Shown: positions 35,297 to 44,721, counted from the stretch's first letter. The stretch is 64,000 bases of DNA from Shimia aestuarii (GCF_022814865.1 NZ_JAKVRD010000009.1:1-64000), one strand, 5' to 3'. Notes: generated by a model not told the origin, from the sequence alone. Translations and numbers: made by a program.

Positions 35297-36426
35297 TCAG
35301 GGGAAAGTCTTCGAAATCTCGCGTAGATCGCGCGCGCCGATCTGGCCCATATTGGCGGCCATGTCCTTGGCCAAGATGTCCACGAGATGATCCGGTCCGC
35401 GCGCGCCCAAGGCGGCGAGAGCGATGTGGAACCCACGTCCCATCATCACGAAATCCGCGCCGCGCGCACGGGCGCGCAGAATGTCGAGGCCGGTCTCGAT
35501 GCCGCTATCGAGGATCAGGGGCAGGGAGGTTGCGGCGCGGATGGCGGGCAGGGCCTCGATGCTGGCGGGGGCGGCGTCGAATTGGCGTCCGGCATGGTTC
35601 GAGACCCAGAGCGCGTCCACCCCGGCCTCTTCAAGCTTGACGGCGTCCGAGGCGCGCAAGACGCCTTTGACGATAAAGGGGCCGTCCCAATTGTCGCGCA
35701 GCCAGTGGAGATAGTCCCAGTCAGGTGAGGTGCGCAGGAGGTATCCGGCGTGGGCGGTCGAACTCATCCCCGTGAGGTTGCCCGCGTATTCGTCGATCAG
35801 GCGCATGCGGGGCATACCCATGCGCGCGGTGCCAAGCGCCCATGCGGGGCGCAATGCCACCTGAGCCATGAGGCGCGGGGTCAGGCGGGGCGGTGTTGTG
35901 AGGCCTGAGCGCACCTGACGTTCGCGGCGGCTCGCCACCGGGACATCGACGGTCAGGACGAGCGCCTTGAATCCGGCGGCTTTCGCGCGGGAGAGCATGT
36001 CGGCGCGAATTTCGGGATCGCGGGGCGGATACATCTGAAACCAGCCATGGGTGCCGAGATGGGGTGCGACGGTCTCGGGCGTCTGGCTCGCGACGGTGGA
36101 GAGCGTATAGGGAATGCCGAGCCGTTTTCCGGCGGCGGCGAGGAGGCGTTCGGCGTCGGGCCAGATCAGGCCAGACATGCCAACGGGCGCGATGCCGAGG
36201 GGCAGGGGGTAGTCCTCACCGAAAAGCCGGGTCGAGAGGTCGGGCTCGAACTCGCCATGCAGGATCGAGGGGCAAAGAGAATCTCGTCGAGTTTCGCCCG
36301 GTTGCGCGCCTTTGTGGCCTCGGTGCCTGTTGCGCTGTCGAGGAATTCCCAGACGAATTTCGGCAAGCGCCTCTGCGCGCGGGTGCGCAGGTCGGAGAGG
36401 GCGGGATATTTCGCGTGCAGGTCCAT
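35297..36426 (-). pseudogene. lldD: L-lactate dehydrogenase (alpha-hydroxy-acid oxidase family), frameshifted
   Basis: The N-terminus (MDLHAKYPALSDLRTRAQRR, then FVWEFLDSATGTEATKARNR and KLDEILF) is in one frame. From SILHGEFEPDLSTRLFGEDY to the C-terminus the protein continues in another frame. The break lies at the GGGG run 36269-36272; adding one base there would restore a complete FMN-dependent LldD of about 376 residues. Downstream motifs are intact: GMSGLIWPDAERLLAAAG, GWFQMYPPRD, FIVKGVL and WVSNHAGRQFDAAPASIEAL. A homopolymer slip could be a sequencing error or a true mutation. If intact it would oxidise L-lactate to pyruvate. Confidence 0.85.
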
Positions 36427-36545
36427 GATGTATTTGTTGGGCGCGGGCTGGGATTTGTCCAGACACCGATTTCCTGGCAAGAAACGTAGGCTTGGAACAT
36501 AAAGCGAACTTTTCAACGCGGAACGGGCAGGCTAGATTGCCCGCC

Positions 36546-38897
36546 ATGAGCAGTTTTGACGAATCCGACGCTTTCGAGAGCGCCTCTCTCGCCGCCCGCG
36601 CGATGGCCGCGCGGCCGATGCCTTATCTTGACGAGTTGAACCCCGCACAGCGTGAGGCGGTGGAAAAGATGGACGGGCCGGTGCTCATGCTGGCCGGGGC
36701 GGGCACAGGGAAAACCAAGGCTCTCACGGCGCGGATCGTGCATTTGCTCAACACCGGGCGGGCGCGACCCAATGAAATCCTTGCCGTGACCTTTACCAAC
36801 AAGGCCGCGCGGGAGATGAAAAACCGGGTGGGCCGGATGCTTGGCGAGACAGTCGAGGGGATGCCGTGGCTCGGCACCTTCCATGCGATCTGTGTCAAGC
36901 TTTTGCGGCGGCATGCGGAATTGGTCGACCTGAAGTCGAACTTCACGATCCTCGATACGGATGATCAGATCCGCCTTTTGAAACAACTCATCGCAGCGAA
37001 CAATATCGACGACAAACGCTGGCCCGCGCGGATGCTCTCGGGGCTAATCGACGGTTGGAAGAACAAGGCGCTGACGCCGGATCGCCTCCCGGCTGCGGAT
37101 GCGGCGGCGTTCAACCATCGTGGCGGGGAGCTTTATGAGCAATACCAGACCCGCCTGCGGGAGTTGAACGCGGTCGATTTCGGCGACCTCCTCTTGCACA
37201 TGGTGACGATTTTTCAGCGTCATGAAGACGTGCTTGCGCAGTATCAGCGTTGGTTCAAATACATCCTTGTCGACGAATACCAAGATACCAACGTGGCGCA
37301 GTATTTGTGGCTCCGCCTCCTTGCGAGCGGGCATAAGAATATCTGTTGTGTTGGAGACGATGACCAGTCGATCTATGGCTGGCGTGGGGCCGAAGTTGGC
37401 AACATCCTGCGGTTTGAAAAGGATTTTCCCGGCGCGCATGTGGTGCGGCTTGAGCAGAATTACCGCTCGACAAAGCATATCCTTGCGGCTGCGTCGAATG
37501 TCATTCGGGGCAATGAGAAACGCTTGGGAAAAGAGTTGTGGACCGCTGCCGAGGACGGCGAAAAGGTGCGCCTGATCGGTCATTGGGACGGTGAGGAAGA
37601 GGCGCGCTGGATCGGCGAAGAGATCGAGGCGATGCAGCGCGGCACACGGGGCATGCGGGCGCTGTCGCTTGACGATATGGCGATTCTCGTGCGCGCCTCG
37701 CACCAGATGCGGGCGTTCGAAGATCGGTTTCTGACCATCGGCTTGCCCTATCGCGTGATCGGCGGGCCGCGATTCTACGAGCGTTTGGAAATCCGCGATG
37801 CGATGGCCTATTTTCGCCTTGTGGTCAGCCCGGATGACGATCTTGCCTTCGAGCGGATCGTGAACACACCCAAACGCGGGCTCGGCAATGTGGCGCAGCA
37901 GAAGATTCAGACCTGCGCACGGGCCAACGGGGTGTCGCTCCTCGAAGGCGCGCGCATCCTGCTTGAGGAAAAGGGGATCGGCGGCAAGGGTGCGAAGGAG
38001 TTGGGCCTTCTTGTCGAAGGGCTTGCGCGCTGGGGCCGTATGGCGGGCGATGATGACCTCACCCATATGGAACTGGCCGAGATCATCCTTGATGAGTCCG
38101 GCTACACGACCATGTGGCAGAACGACAAGACGCCGGAGGCGCCGGGGCGGCTCGAGAACCTGAAGGAATTGGTTAAGGCGCTGGAAAGCTTTGAAAATCT
38201 GCAAGGGTTCCTCGAGCATGTCAGCCTCATTATGGACAATGAGAGCGACGATGCGGAGGCCAAGGTCTCGATCATGACGCTGCACGCGGCCAAGGGGCTC
38301 GAGTTTCCGGCGGTGTTCCTGCCGGGCTGGGAAGACGGGTTGTTCCCGTCGCAGCGCAGCATGGACGAGAGCGGCCTCAAGGGCCTCGAGGAAGAGCGGC
38401 GGTTGGCTTATGTGGGGATCACACGGGCCGAGGAGATCTGCACGATTTCTTTCGCGGGCAACCGGCGGGTCTATGGGCAATGGCAGTCGCAGATGCCGTC
38501 GCGGTTCATTGACGAGCTGCCCGAGGATCATGTCGAGGTGCTTACGCCGCCGGGACTATATGGCGGGGGATATGGGGCTGCCAGCGGGCAGGTCTCGAGC
38601 ACGCGCGTGGATGAGCGCGTCGCGCAGGCGAACACCTATAACTCGCCGGGCTGGAAGCGGATGCAATCGCGCAGCGCAGAGCGGGGACTGTCGCAGCCGC
38701 GCGAGAGCCGCAACACGATCATCGACCTTGAGGCCGTGTCGAGCTTTACCCTTGGCGAGCGCGTCTTTCATCAGAAATTCGGCTATGGGATCGTGCAGGA
38801 TATCGAGGGTGACAAGCTCGAGATCGCGTTCGACAAAGCCGGGGTGAAGAAGGTCGTGGCCAAGTTCGTATCGCCTTCGGACGACATCCCCTTCTAG
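36546..38897 (+). CDS. uvrD: UvrD/PcrA-type DNA helicase
   Basis: A 783-residue superfamily 1A helicase from the ATG at 36546. The motifs are in order: LNPAQREAV (Q motif), LAGAGTGKT (Walker A), LAVTFTNKAAREMK (Ia), FKYILVDEYQDTN (II), CCVGDDDQSIYGWRGAE (III), LEQNYRS (IV), IMTLHAAKGLEFPAVFLPGW (V) and EERRLAYVGITRAE (VI). The C-terminus ends with the Tudor-like FHQKFGYGIVQDIEGDKLEI, the region that contacts RNA polymerase in PcrA/UvrD. It unwinds DNA in nucleotide excision and mismatch repair. An upstream in-frame ATG at 36492 is less likely. Confidence 0.95.
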   Translation: MSSFDESDAFESASLAARAMAARPMPYLDELNPAQREAVEKMDGPVLMLAGAGTGKTKALTARIVHLLNTGRARPNEILAVTFTNKAAREMKNRVGRMLGETVEGMPWLGTFHAICVKLLRRHAELVDLKSNFTILDTDDQIRLLKQLIAANNIDDKRWPARMLSGLIDGWKNKALTPDRLPAADAAAFNHRGGELYEQYQTRLRELNAVDFGDLLLHMVTIFQRHEDVLAQYQRWFKYILVDEYQDTNVAQYLWLRLLASGHKNICCVGDDDQSIYGWRGAEVGNILRFEKDFPGAHVVRLEQNYRSTKHILAAASNVIRGNEKRLGKELWTAAEDGEKVRLIGHWDGEEEARWIGEEIEAMQRGTRGMRALSLDDMAILVRASHQMRAFEDRFLTIGLPYRVIGGPRFYERLEIRDAMAYFRLVVSPDDDLAFERIVNTPKRGLGNVAQQKIQTCARANGVSLLEGARILLEEKGIGGKGAKELGLLVEGLARWGRMAGDDDLTHMELAEIILDESGYTTMWQNDKTPEAPGRLENLKELVKALESFENLQGFLEHVSLIMDNESDDAEAKVSIMTLHAAKGLEFPAVFLPGWEDGLFPSQRSMDESGLKGLEEERRLAYVGITRAEEICTISFAGNRRVYGQWQSQMPSRFIDELPEDHVEVLTPPGLYGGGYGAASGQVSSTRVDERVAQANTYNSPGWKRMQSRSAERGLSQPRESRNTIIDLEAVSSFTLGERVFHQKFGYGIVQDIEGDKLEIAFDKAGVKKVVAKFVSPSDDIPF

Positions 38898-38978
38898 AGC
38901 CCTCTCTTTGAAACAGGCAGTGCGCTGCGCCCGATTGGGTGCGGCGGGGTTTGGCATGTCCTGAGAAAACAGTCTCCC

Positions 38979-39024
38979 AAAAAGAAAAAACGACGGTGCC
39001 AGGGAGGAGGAAGGCACCGCCGTT
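38979..39024 (-). terminator. Terminator of the DUF1127-sRNA transcript
   Basis: On the minus strand the 12-base stem AACGGCGGTGCC / GGCACCGTCGTT (one G-U pair) encloses the CUCCUCC loop and is followed by TTTTTTCTTTTT. The last sRNA hairpin therefore doubles as the terminator. Confidence 0.85.
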
Positions 39025-39386
39025 CTTTGTCACAGAAGCGCCAATGGGAGGAGGGGCGCCCTGATCTTTGGTGGCCCGAGGGCCGATGTTCACGACGCTC
39101 TCCAGGGAGGAGGAGAGGAGATCGCCGCGTCTTTACAAGGCGCATGGGAGGAGGAGAGCGCCTTGATCTCTTTGGGCTATCGGAGCCCGTTGTTCTTGTG
39201 CGGCGACACCCAGGGAGGAGGAGAGGGTGCCGCCGCTAGTCCAAGTCGCCCAGGGAGGAGGAGAGGGCGGCTTGTTCCGGTTGGACCTTGCGGTCCGGTG
39301 TTTTTGGCGACGGCAACAGGGAGGAGGAGAGTTGCCGTCGCAGTTCCGGGAAACAAAAGGGAGGAGGCGTTTCCCGGAGCTATTCC
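38979..39386 (-). ncRNA. CcsR/cuckoo-type sRNA array: eight CUCCUCC-loop hairpins, four pairs
   Basis: Eight stem-loops lie at 39345-39378, 39307-39341, 39243-39273, 39200-39236, 39137-39164, 39094-39131, 39038-39059 and 38989-39024. The stems differ in sequence, but every minus-strand loop shows CCTCCTCCC or TCTCCTCCTCCCT. Three short hairpins (39283-39296, 39174-39188, 39073-39084) separate the eight into four pairs. The last is followed by TTTTTTCTTTTT, a terminator. The array directly follows a DUF1127 gene, as in the CcsR1-4 locus of Rhodobacter sphaeroides, whose stress-induced sRNAs carry CCUCCUCCC loops. The loops resemble an anti-Shine-Dalgarno sequence. I infer processing into four two-hairpin sRNAs. 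Confidence 0.88.
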
Positions 39387-39602
39387 TTAGTTTTCGTAGG
39401 CCGCCTGATAGGCGATCCGACGGATCATCGACCGGTTCAGGCCCATGTCGCGCAGTTGTGCATCCGGGAGCGCAGCCAGTTCGTTGTAGGCGCGGCTAAA
39501 GGCGCGGGCCTTGCGAAGGCGCTCGACCAGATCGGTGGCCAGGGCGGAAAGACGGTCGGTGAAACCGTGCTTGCTTGCGATGAAGTCAGTGGCGAGTGCC
39601 AT
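39387..39602 (-). CDS. DUF1127 protein linked to the CcsR-type sRNAs (CcaF1-like)
   Basis: A 71-residue protein (MALATDFIASKHGFTDRLSA, then ELAALPDAQLRDMGLNRSMI and RRIAYQAAYEN). The LRDMGLNRSMI segment is the DUF1127 signature. The ATG at 39602 follows GAGGATACATC; longer frames upstream are not conserved-looking. In Rhodobacter sphaeroides the equivalent gene (RSP_6037, CcaF1) is co-transcribed with CcsR sRNAs, binds RNA and affects their maturation. The stop is followed at once by the first hairpin, so co-transcription is very likely here. Confidence 0.9.
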   Translation of the reverse strand: MALATDFIASKHGFTDRLSALATDLVERLRKARAFSRAYNELAALPDAQLRDMGLNRSMIRRIAYQAAYEN

Positions 39603-39655
39603 GATGTATCCTCGGTTTGTCGTCGTGAGCGAGACTGTGTCGCTGTTATGAAAGG

Positions 39656-39683
39656 GATATAGGGTCATGCTGCAGGTGCACAA
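39656..39683 (-). promoter_or_regulatory. Candidate promoter of the DUF1127-sRNA unit
   Basis: On the minus strand TTGTGC (39683-39678) and TATATC (39661-39656) are 16 bases apart, about 55 bases before the ATG. CCCTATAT around the -10 element would also suit a heat-shock sigma factor (RpoH). The assignment is by eye. Confidence 0.4.
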
Positions 39684-39849
39684 TGGATAGCTCTGCAATG
39701 CTGCTATGCAGCAATGGAATAGGGGAAGCTACGTCAACCGCCACCTGCACAGGGATTGTGCAACTGACTGAATTCATGTTCAAAAGGGCGCATTGGACCG
39801 TGTTCAGCCAAGAGGTTCGCCCCATCTCGAAGGGTATGAGGAGACAAGA

Positions 39850-40923
39850 ATGACCGTGAAAGAAAATGACGTTCTCGGCGCTTTGGCGCGTCTGACCCTG
39901 CCGGATGGTGGCTCGCTCGTGGACCGGGATATGGTGCGCGCATTACATATTGATGGGGCCACCGTGCGCTTTGTGATCGAAGCGCCCAACCCCGATGTGG
40001 CGCGCAAGATGGAACCTGTGCGACAGGCGGCGGAGAGCGCTGTGGCGGCCCTTCCGGGGGTCGAGAATGTGTCGGTCGCGCTTACGGCACATGGCCCGGC
40101 ACCGGCGCAAAAAGCCCCGCCGAGCCTCAAGGTTGGTGGCCACCCGAAGCCGCAGCAGGGGCCTCTGAAGGTCAAAGGCGTCAAACGTATCATCGCCATT
40201 GGATCGGGTAAGGGTGGCGTCGGAAAATCCACCGTTTCCAGCAACTTGGCCGTCGCCTTGGCACGCAAGGGCAAGCGCGTTGGGCTTCTTGATGCGGATA
40301 TCTATGGGCCTTCGCAGCCGCGGATGATGGGGGTCAACAAGCGACCGGCGTCGCCGGATGGAGAGACGATCATCCCGCTCGAGGCGCATGGGGTGACGAT
40401 CATGTCGATCGGGTTCATGGTCGATGAGAACAAGCCCGTGGTCTGGCGTGGCCCGATGCTCATGGGGGCGTTGCAGCAGATGCTTGGCCAAGTGCAGTGG
40501 GGCGAGTTGGATGTCTTGCTCGTGGACCTGCCGCCGGGGACGGGCGATGTGCAACTGACCCTCTGTCAGAAGACCGAGTTGAGCGGGGCCATCGTTGTCT
40601 CCACGCCGCAGGATGTGGCGCTTATTGATGCGCGCAAGGCACTGGGAATGTTCGAGCTTTTGAAGACGCCTGTTCTGGGACTGATCGAGAACATGTCGTC
40701 CTATGTCTGCCCGAAATGTGGGCACGAGGAGCATATCTTCGGTCATGGCGGCGTTGCGAAGGAGGCCGAGAGCCTTGGAGCGCCGCTTCTGGGCGCGTTG
40801 CCGATCGACCTAGAGACGCGACTCGCCGGGGATTCGGGGGTGCCGGTGGCCGCTGGAGACGGGCCAATGGCCGAAGCCTATGGTCGAATCGCGGAGGGAT
40901 TGATCGCGGGGGGGCTCGTTTAG
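39850..40923 (+). CDS. mrp: Mrp/NBP35-type iron-sulfur carrier ATPase
   Basis: A 357-residue protein from the ATG at 39850 (GAGGAGACAAGA upstream). It has an N-terminal MIP18-like domain (about 1-85), then the deviant Walker [12 protein letters not shown] (about 118), [28 protein letters not shown], and the cluster-binding pair [14 protein letters not shown]. It would carry an Fe-S cluster to apo-enzymes in the cytosol. It is followed by a hairpin terminator. Confidence 0.94.
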   Translation: MTVKENDVLGALARLTLPDGGSLVDRDMVRALHIDGATVRFVIEAPNPDVARKMEPVRQAAESAVAALPGVENVSVALTAHGPAPAQKAPPSLKVGGHPKPQQGPLKVKGVKRIIAIGSGKGGVGKSTVSSNLAVALARKGKRVGLLDADIYGPSQPRMMGVNKRPASPDGETIIPLEAHGVTIMSIGFMVDENKPVVWRGPMLMGALQQMLGQVQWGELDVLLVDLPPGTGDVQLTLCQKTELSGAIVVSTPQDVALIDARKALGMFELLKTPVLGLIENMSSYVCPKCGHEEHIFGHGGVAKEAESLGAPLLGALPIDLETRLAGDSGVPVAAGDGPMAEAYGRIAEGLIAGGLV

Positions 40924-40985
40924 GGGCGAAAAACCAACGTCGGTATCACGTCGGTATTGCGTCTGTATCGCGGTGGTGCGAACTC

Positions 40986-41025
40986 TGAGGCGGCTCGAGC
41001 GGTGGTTCGAGCCGCCTCATGCGTT
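40986..41025 (+). terminator. Rho-independent terminator after mrp
   Basis: TGAGGCGGCTCGA pairs with TCGAGCCGCCTCA (13 base pairs), followed by TGCGTTTTT. The 3' arm includes the stop codon of the convergent DUF2244 gene. Confidence 0.85.
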
Positions 41026-41502
41026 TTTGAGGAAGTCCTGCAACTCGCCGTAGAGCACCTTGCGCTCGTCCTCGGAGAGAAAACGCCCGATTTCGACGGT
41101 GCGGCCATTGCCGGTCAGCGTCACGTAGTGCGGCACCGGTCCCCCATGAATATGCATCTCGGGCCGGGCCCAGTAGATATTGCAGTCCCATGATTGGGTT
41201 TGTCCGCGCGCGGGGCGGTGGGTCAGGGTCAGGATGTCATCGTCAAGGCGCAGTTCCTCGAGGATGTCGCCATCCTTGTAGGAGCGCTCCAACCCCCACC
41301 AAAGCGCCGCAACCATCAACATGATGAAGGGCAGGAGACCCCAGAGGAACACAGTGCCCAAGAGTCCGTAGAGCGGCACCGTGCCAAGCAAGAATGCCAT
41401 CAATACCATCGCGGCGAACCCCTTGCGAGGGAGCGAGCGATAGGGCCAGAGGGTCAACACGACCTTGGTGTCAGGGGCGTTCTGGGTCCAGGTGTGGGGC
41501 AT
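41017..41502 (-). CDS. DUF2244 domain membrane protein
   Basis: A 161-residue protein with WPYRSLPRKGFAAMVLMAFL and two transmembrane helices (about residues 29-70), then a soluble beta domain (LRLDDDILTLTHRPARGQTQ, VPHYVTLTGNGRTVEIGRFL). This is the DUF2244 layout, often found next to cytochrome oxidase genes in alphaproteobacteria, as here (ctaD is 1.4 kb away). The name 'integral membrane protein' is all that can be said. It follows the methyltransferase gene after 9 bases. Confidence 0.85.
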   Translation of the reverse strand: MPHTWTQNAPDTKVVLTLWPYRSLPRKGFAAMVLMAFLLGTVPLYGLLGTVFLWGLLPFIMLMVAALWWGLERSYKDGDILEELRLDDDILTLTHRPARGQTQSWDCNIYWARPEMHIHGGPVPHYVTLTGNGRTVEIGRFLSEDERKVLYGELQDFLKNA

Positions 41503-41511
41503 GGTGCGGGT

Positions 41512-42183
41512 CTAGCCTTGTTGATCCGGGCGAAATCCGGTCGCCAGAAGGACACATCTTCCAAGGACAGAAGCGTCATTCGGCGTGATCGATACGTGCT
41601 GAAAGCCGGTGGCTTTCAGGGTTGCGATATAGTCCGGGGTGGACAGGCTTGCGTGATAGACGGTTTCGCTATTGACCGTGCCCGTCACGGCGCCTTCGCC
41701 ATATCCCACTGTGAGCATCATCGCGCCGCCGGGGCGAAGCAGGGCGGCCATGCGGGGCAGCGCGGCACGCTGTTCCTCGGGGCTGAGATGAAAGACCCCG
41801 TCCCAACTTAGGATCCCATCAAAGCGCGGGCCTTCGGGGAGGGCGCGCATATCGGCCACCTGCCAGTTTGCGTTGGGCCAGTCCTCTGTGGGGAAATGTT
41901 GTTTGGCGAGGGCAATCATCTCGGGGCTGTAGTCATAGCCCGTCAGATGGTGGCCCTGCTGGAGGAGAAAGGGGGCGATAGGGCGTCCCGAGCCACAACC
42001 GAGATCGAGAAGGCGCGCGGGGCGAGGAAGAGTGTCGAGCCAGCGCTGCAGCCAAGGCTGTTCATAGAGACCAAGTGTGTCGTGGTGCTCTTGCCGTGAC
42101 CTGTCCCATGCCGCGGCCTGTCGCGCGTAGACAGCTTGGGTCTGGGACTTGATCTCGTCGAGACGGGGAGGGCGTGCGGTCAT
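41512..42183 (-). CDS. Class I SAM-dependent methyltransferase
   Basis: A 223-residue Rossmann methyltransferase. Motif I is LLDLGCGSGRPIAPFLL, the acidic end of strand 2 is GYDYSPEMI, motif II is FDGILSWDGVFHLSPEEQ, and motif III is LRPGGAMMLTVG. The substrate is unknown; the fold is shared by small-molecule methylases. It overlaps the upstream membrane protein gene by ATGA and precedes DUF2244, forming a three-gene unit. Confidence 0.87.
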   Translation of the reverse strand: MTARPPRLDEIKSQTQAVYARQAAAWDRSRQEHHDTLGLYEQPWLQRWLDTLPRPARLLDLGCGSGRPIAPFLLQQGHHLTGYDYSPEMIALAKQHFPTEDWPNANWQVADMRALPEGPRFDGILSWDGVFHLSPEEQRAALPRMAALLRPGGAMMLTVGYGEGAVTGTVNSETVYHASLSTPDYIATLKATGFQHVSITPNDASVLGRCVLLATGFRPDQQG

Positions 42184-42743
42184 TCTAGGCCTGCTCCGGT
42201 TCGTCTGCGGCCGAACAGGTAACTCAGCAAGAGCAGACCGAGTATCGAGAGGACCGCGACAAGAGCCGCCCCATTTACAAGCTCTTGGAGGTTCTGGCTT
42301 TGCGCTATTGTAGCTTCGAAGTCGATAAGCCTTCTTGGCGTCGCCTTTGGAAAGACCTGATTCAAGGCTGGAATTAGAACCAGAATTGCGAGTGTCTTTA
42401 GTGCGACGGGAAACCAGAGCTGTCTGGTTCTATTGACCCAATAGGCCGATACGGCAAACCCAAGAAAGACGCCTCCAGTAATCAGGAGAAGCCGCCAGGT
42501 CACGTGATGAAAGGCATCACTCGGATACGCGCGATCATCGCTTGGTGCCATCGATGTTGGCAGAGGTGCGTCGAGCCAATTCAGAACGAAGAGACCGAGA
42601 GTTGGGGCGATAAGTGATGCACCAATTAGCGCATAGCTACGGGACGGAGACGTTCGGTGACAGATCGTATAGGCGACAAGGCAGAAGGCTACGGTAACGA
42701 TCATGATATTGAGGGCGTCTGCCTGAGACGTATTCGTCGACAT
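42180..42743 (-). CDS. Hypothetical membrane protein, five hydrophobic segments
   Basis: A 187-residue protein from the ATG at 42743. Hydrophobic segments are visible at ALNIMIVTVAFCLVAYTICH, YALIGASLIAPTLGLFVLNW, LLLITGGVFLGFAVSAYWV, FPVALKTLAILVLIPALNQV and AALVAVLSILGLLLLSYLFG, ending with a basic tail GRRRTG. I recognise no family. GC content is lower than in its neighbours. It is translationally coupled to the methyltransferase. Confidence 0.65.
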   Translation of the reverse strand: MSTNTSQADALNIMIVTVAFCLVAYTICHRTSPSRSYALIGASLIAPTLGLFVLNWLDAPLPTSMAPSDDRAYPSDAFHHVTWRLLLITGGVFLGFAVSAYWVNRTRQLWFPVALKTLAILVLIPALNQVFPKATPRRLIDFEATIAQSQNLQELVNGAALVAVLSILGLLLLSYLFGRRRTGAGLE

Positions 42744-42800
42744 GGTCGTGTTCTCCGCTCGCCTCACAGCCGAGCGCTGTTCGGGAAGACTACTCGTGTA

Positions 42801-42832
42801 AGAAAAAGGCCCCGGCGGAAAACCGGGGCCTC
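42801..42832 (-). terminator. Rho-independent terminator after ctaD
   Basis: On the minus strand AGGCCCCGG pairs with CCGGGGCCT around a 7-base loop and is followed by TTTTCTT. Confidence 0.88.
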
Positions 42833-42858
42833 TTTGGCGTTTCAGAGGCGGACAGCGC

Positions 42859-44532
42859 TTAGTGCGCGTGGCCCTTGTCCCAGTCTTCCTGTTTCGGAAG
42901 CTGCTCGAACGTGTGTTCGGGCGGCGGGGAGGGCAGGGTCCATTCCAGAGTATCCGCGTATTCGTTCCAGTAGTTGTTTTCGGTCACGCGGGCGCCACGC
43001 GTCAGCGCGTAGATCACGATACCGAAGAACAGAACGAAGGAGGCAAACGAGAGCAGCGCGCCGTAGGAGCTGATCTTGTTGAAGTAGGCGAAGGCCTCCG
43101 GATAGTCGATGTAGCGACGCGGCATGCCCTGACGGCCCAGGAAGTGCTGGGGGAAGAAGGTCAGGTTGACGCCGATGAAGAACATCCAGAAGTGGAGCTT
43201 TGCCGCGACTTCGGGGTACTGACGGCCCGTCATCTTGCCGAAGTAGAAATAAATCCCGGCAAAGATGGTGAAGGCGGCCCCCATCGACATGGTGTAGTGG
43301 AAGTGCGCCACGACGTAGTAGGTATCGTGGTAGGCACGGTCGACACCCGCCTGCGAAAGCACGATGCCGGTCACACCACCGATGGTGAAGAGGATCAGGA
43401 AGCCGAGGCCAAAGAGCATCGGTGCCTTGAACTCGAGCGAGCCGCCCCACATGGTTGCGATCCACGAGAAGATCTTCACCCCTGTGGGCACCGCGATGAC
43501 CATTGTCGCGAGCATGAAGTAGCTCTGCTGGGTCAGGGACATGCCGACGGTGTACATGTGGTGCGCCCAGACGACGAAGCCGAGTGCGCCGATCGCGATG
43601 ATGGCCCAGACCATCGGCAGGTAGCCGAAGACGGGTTTGCGCGAGAAGGTGGCGAACACGTGGCTGACGAGGCCGAAGCCGGGCAGGATCACGATGTAAA
43701 CCTCGGGGTGGCCGAAGAACCAGAGAATGTGCTGGTACAGGATCGGGTCACCGCCGCCGGCGGGGTCAAAGAAGGTCGTGCCGAAGTTACGGTCGGTCAG
43801 CAGCATGGTGATCGCGCCGGCCAGAACGGGCAGCGACAGAAGGATCAGCCAAGCGGTGACGAAGATCGACCAAGAGAAGAGCGGCACCTTGAACAGGGTC
43901 ATGCCGGGGGCACGCATGTTCAGGAAGGTGGTGATCATGTTGATCGCGCCGAGGATCGACGAGGCACCCGAGACGTGCACCGCGAAGATCGCGAGGTCCA
44001 TCGAATAGCCCGCTTCCGAGGTCGAGAGCGGCGGGTAAAGCACCCAGCCCACGCCGGACCCCAGCTGGCCGTTGCCGCCGGGGCTCAGGAGCGAGGCAAC
44101 ACCAAGGGAGACGCCGGTCACATACATCCAGAAGGACAGGTTGTTCATGCGCGGGAACGCCATGTCCGGCGCGCCGATCTGCAGCGGCATGAAGTAGTTG
44201 CCAAAGCCGCCGAACAGGGCCGGGATCACCACGAAGAACATCATCAGGACGCCGTGATAGGTAATCATCACGTTCCAGAGGTGTCCGTTCGGGGTACATT
44301 CCGCGGAGGCGTCTGCGATAAAGCGCGCACCTTCGAGGCACATGTATTGCACACCGGGTTCCATGAGCTCGAGGCGCATGTAAACGGTGAAGAGAACTGC
44401 GATCAGACCGACGAAAGCCGAGACGATCAGGTAGAGAAGACCAATGTCCTTGTGGTTGGTCGACATGAACCAGCGGGTAAAGAAACCGCGCTCGTCTTCA
44501 TGGTCGTGGCCGTGAATGGCTGCGTCTGCCAT
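42859..44532 (-). CDS. ctaD: Cytochrome c oxidase subunit I (aa3 type)
   Basis: A 557-residue, 12-helix protein. [20 protein letters not shown], the heme a ligand region [37 protein letters not shown] (CuB His and cross-linked Tyr) and [20 protein letters not shown] (heme a3 and a ligands) are all intact. It is the catalytic subunit of the proton-pumping terminal oxidase. Subunits II and III and the assembly genes are elsewhere. Two FNR-type boxes lie 104-151 bases upstream. Confidence 0.97.
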   Translation of the reverse strand: MADAAIHGHDHEDERGFFTRWFMSTNHKDIGLLYLIVSAFVGLIAVLFTVYMRLELMEPGVQYMCLEGARFIADASAECTPNGHLWNVMITYHGVLMMFFVVIPALFGGFGNYFMPLQIGAPDMAFPRMNNLSFWMYVTGVSLGVASLLSPGGNGQLGSGVGWVLYPPLSTSEAGYSMDLAIFAVHVSGASSILGAINMITTFLNMRAPGMTLFKVPLFSWSIFVTAWLILLSLPVLAGAITMLLTDRNFGTTFFDPAGGGDPILYQHILWFFGHPEVYIVILPGFGLVSHVFATFSRKPVFGYLPMVWAIIAIGALGFVVWAHHMYTVGMSLTQQSYFMLATMVIAVPTGVKIFSWIATMWGGSLEFKAPMLFGLGFLILFTIGGVTGIVLSQAGVDRAYHDTYYVVAHFHYTMSMGAAFTIFAGIYFYFGKMTGRQYPEVAAKLHFWMFFIGVNLTFFPQHFLGRQGMPRRYIDYPEAFAYFNKISSYGALLSFASFVLFFGIVIYALTRGARVTENNYWNEYADTLEWTLPSPPPEHTFEQLPKQEDWDKGHAH

Positions 44533-44635
44533 TTTTTGCCTCCCTTATGGTGGGTTAAGGACACGGGGGATTCTTCCCGCGCCCAGGTTCATCGTCTTTT
44601 TTAGATGTGTCGGGGGCAGGCCGCAATCACCCTAT

Positions 44636-44649
44636 TTGACACAGATCAA
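44636..44649. promoter_or_regulatory. FNR-type box, proximal, upstream of ctaD
   Basis: TTGACACAGATCAA fits TTGAY-N4-RTCAA with both half sites intact. It is centred about 110 bases before the ctaD ATG. Confidence 0.6.
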
Positions 44650-44669
44650 AAAAAAGTGTCGCACCCCAG

Positions 44670-44683
44670 TTGATTTGGGTCAA
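44670..44683. promoter_or_regulatory. FNR-type box, distal, upstream of ctaD
   Basis: TTGATTTGGGTCAA fits the same consensus. Its centre is 34 bases from the proximal box, close to three helical turns. Confidence 0.55.
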
Positions 44684-44721
44684 ATCCGACCGGGGTTTCG
44701 CGGGGTGGGGGCGCAGAATGG

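Noticed and set aside
38985-39385. CRISPR-like array
   Set aside because: The shared GGGAGGAGGAG element is short, spacing is uneven, and flanks are self-complementary stems rather than independent spacers. An sRNA hairpin array explains it better.
42862-44604. 580-codon open frame antisense to ctaD
   Set aside because: It mirrors the oxidase gene exactly, is full of Glu/His/Gly and has no domain or ribosome site.
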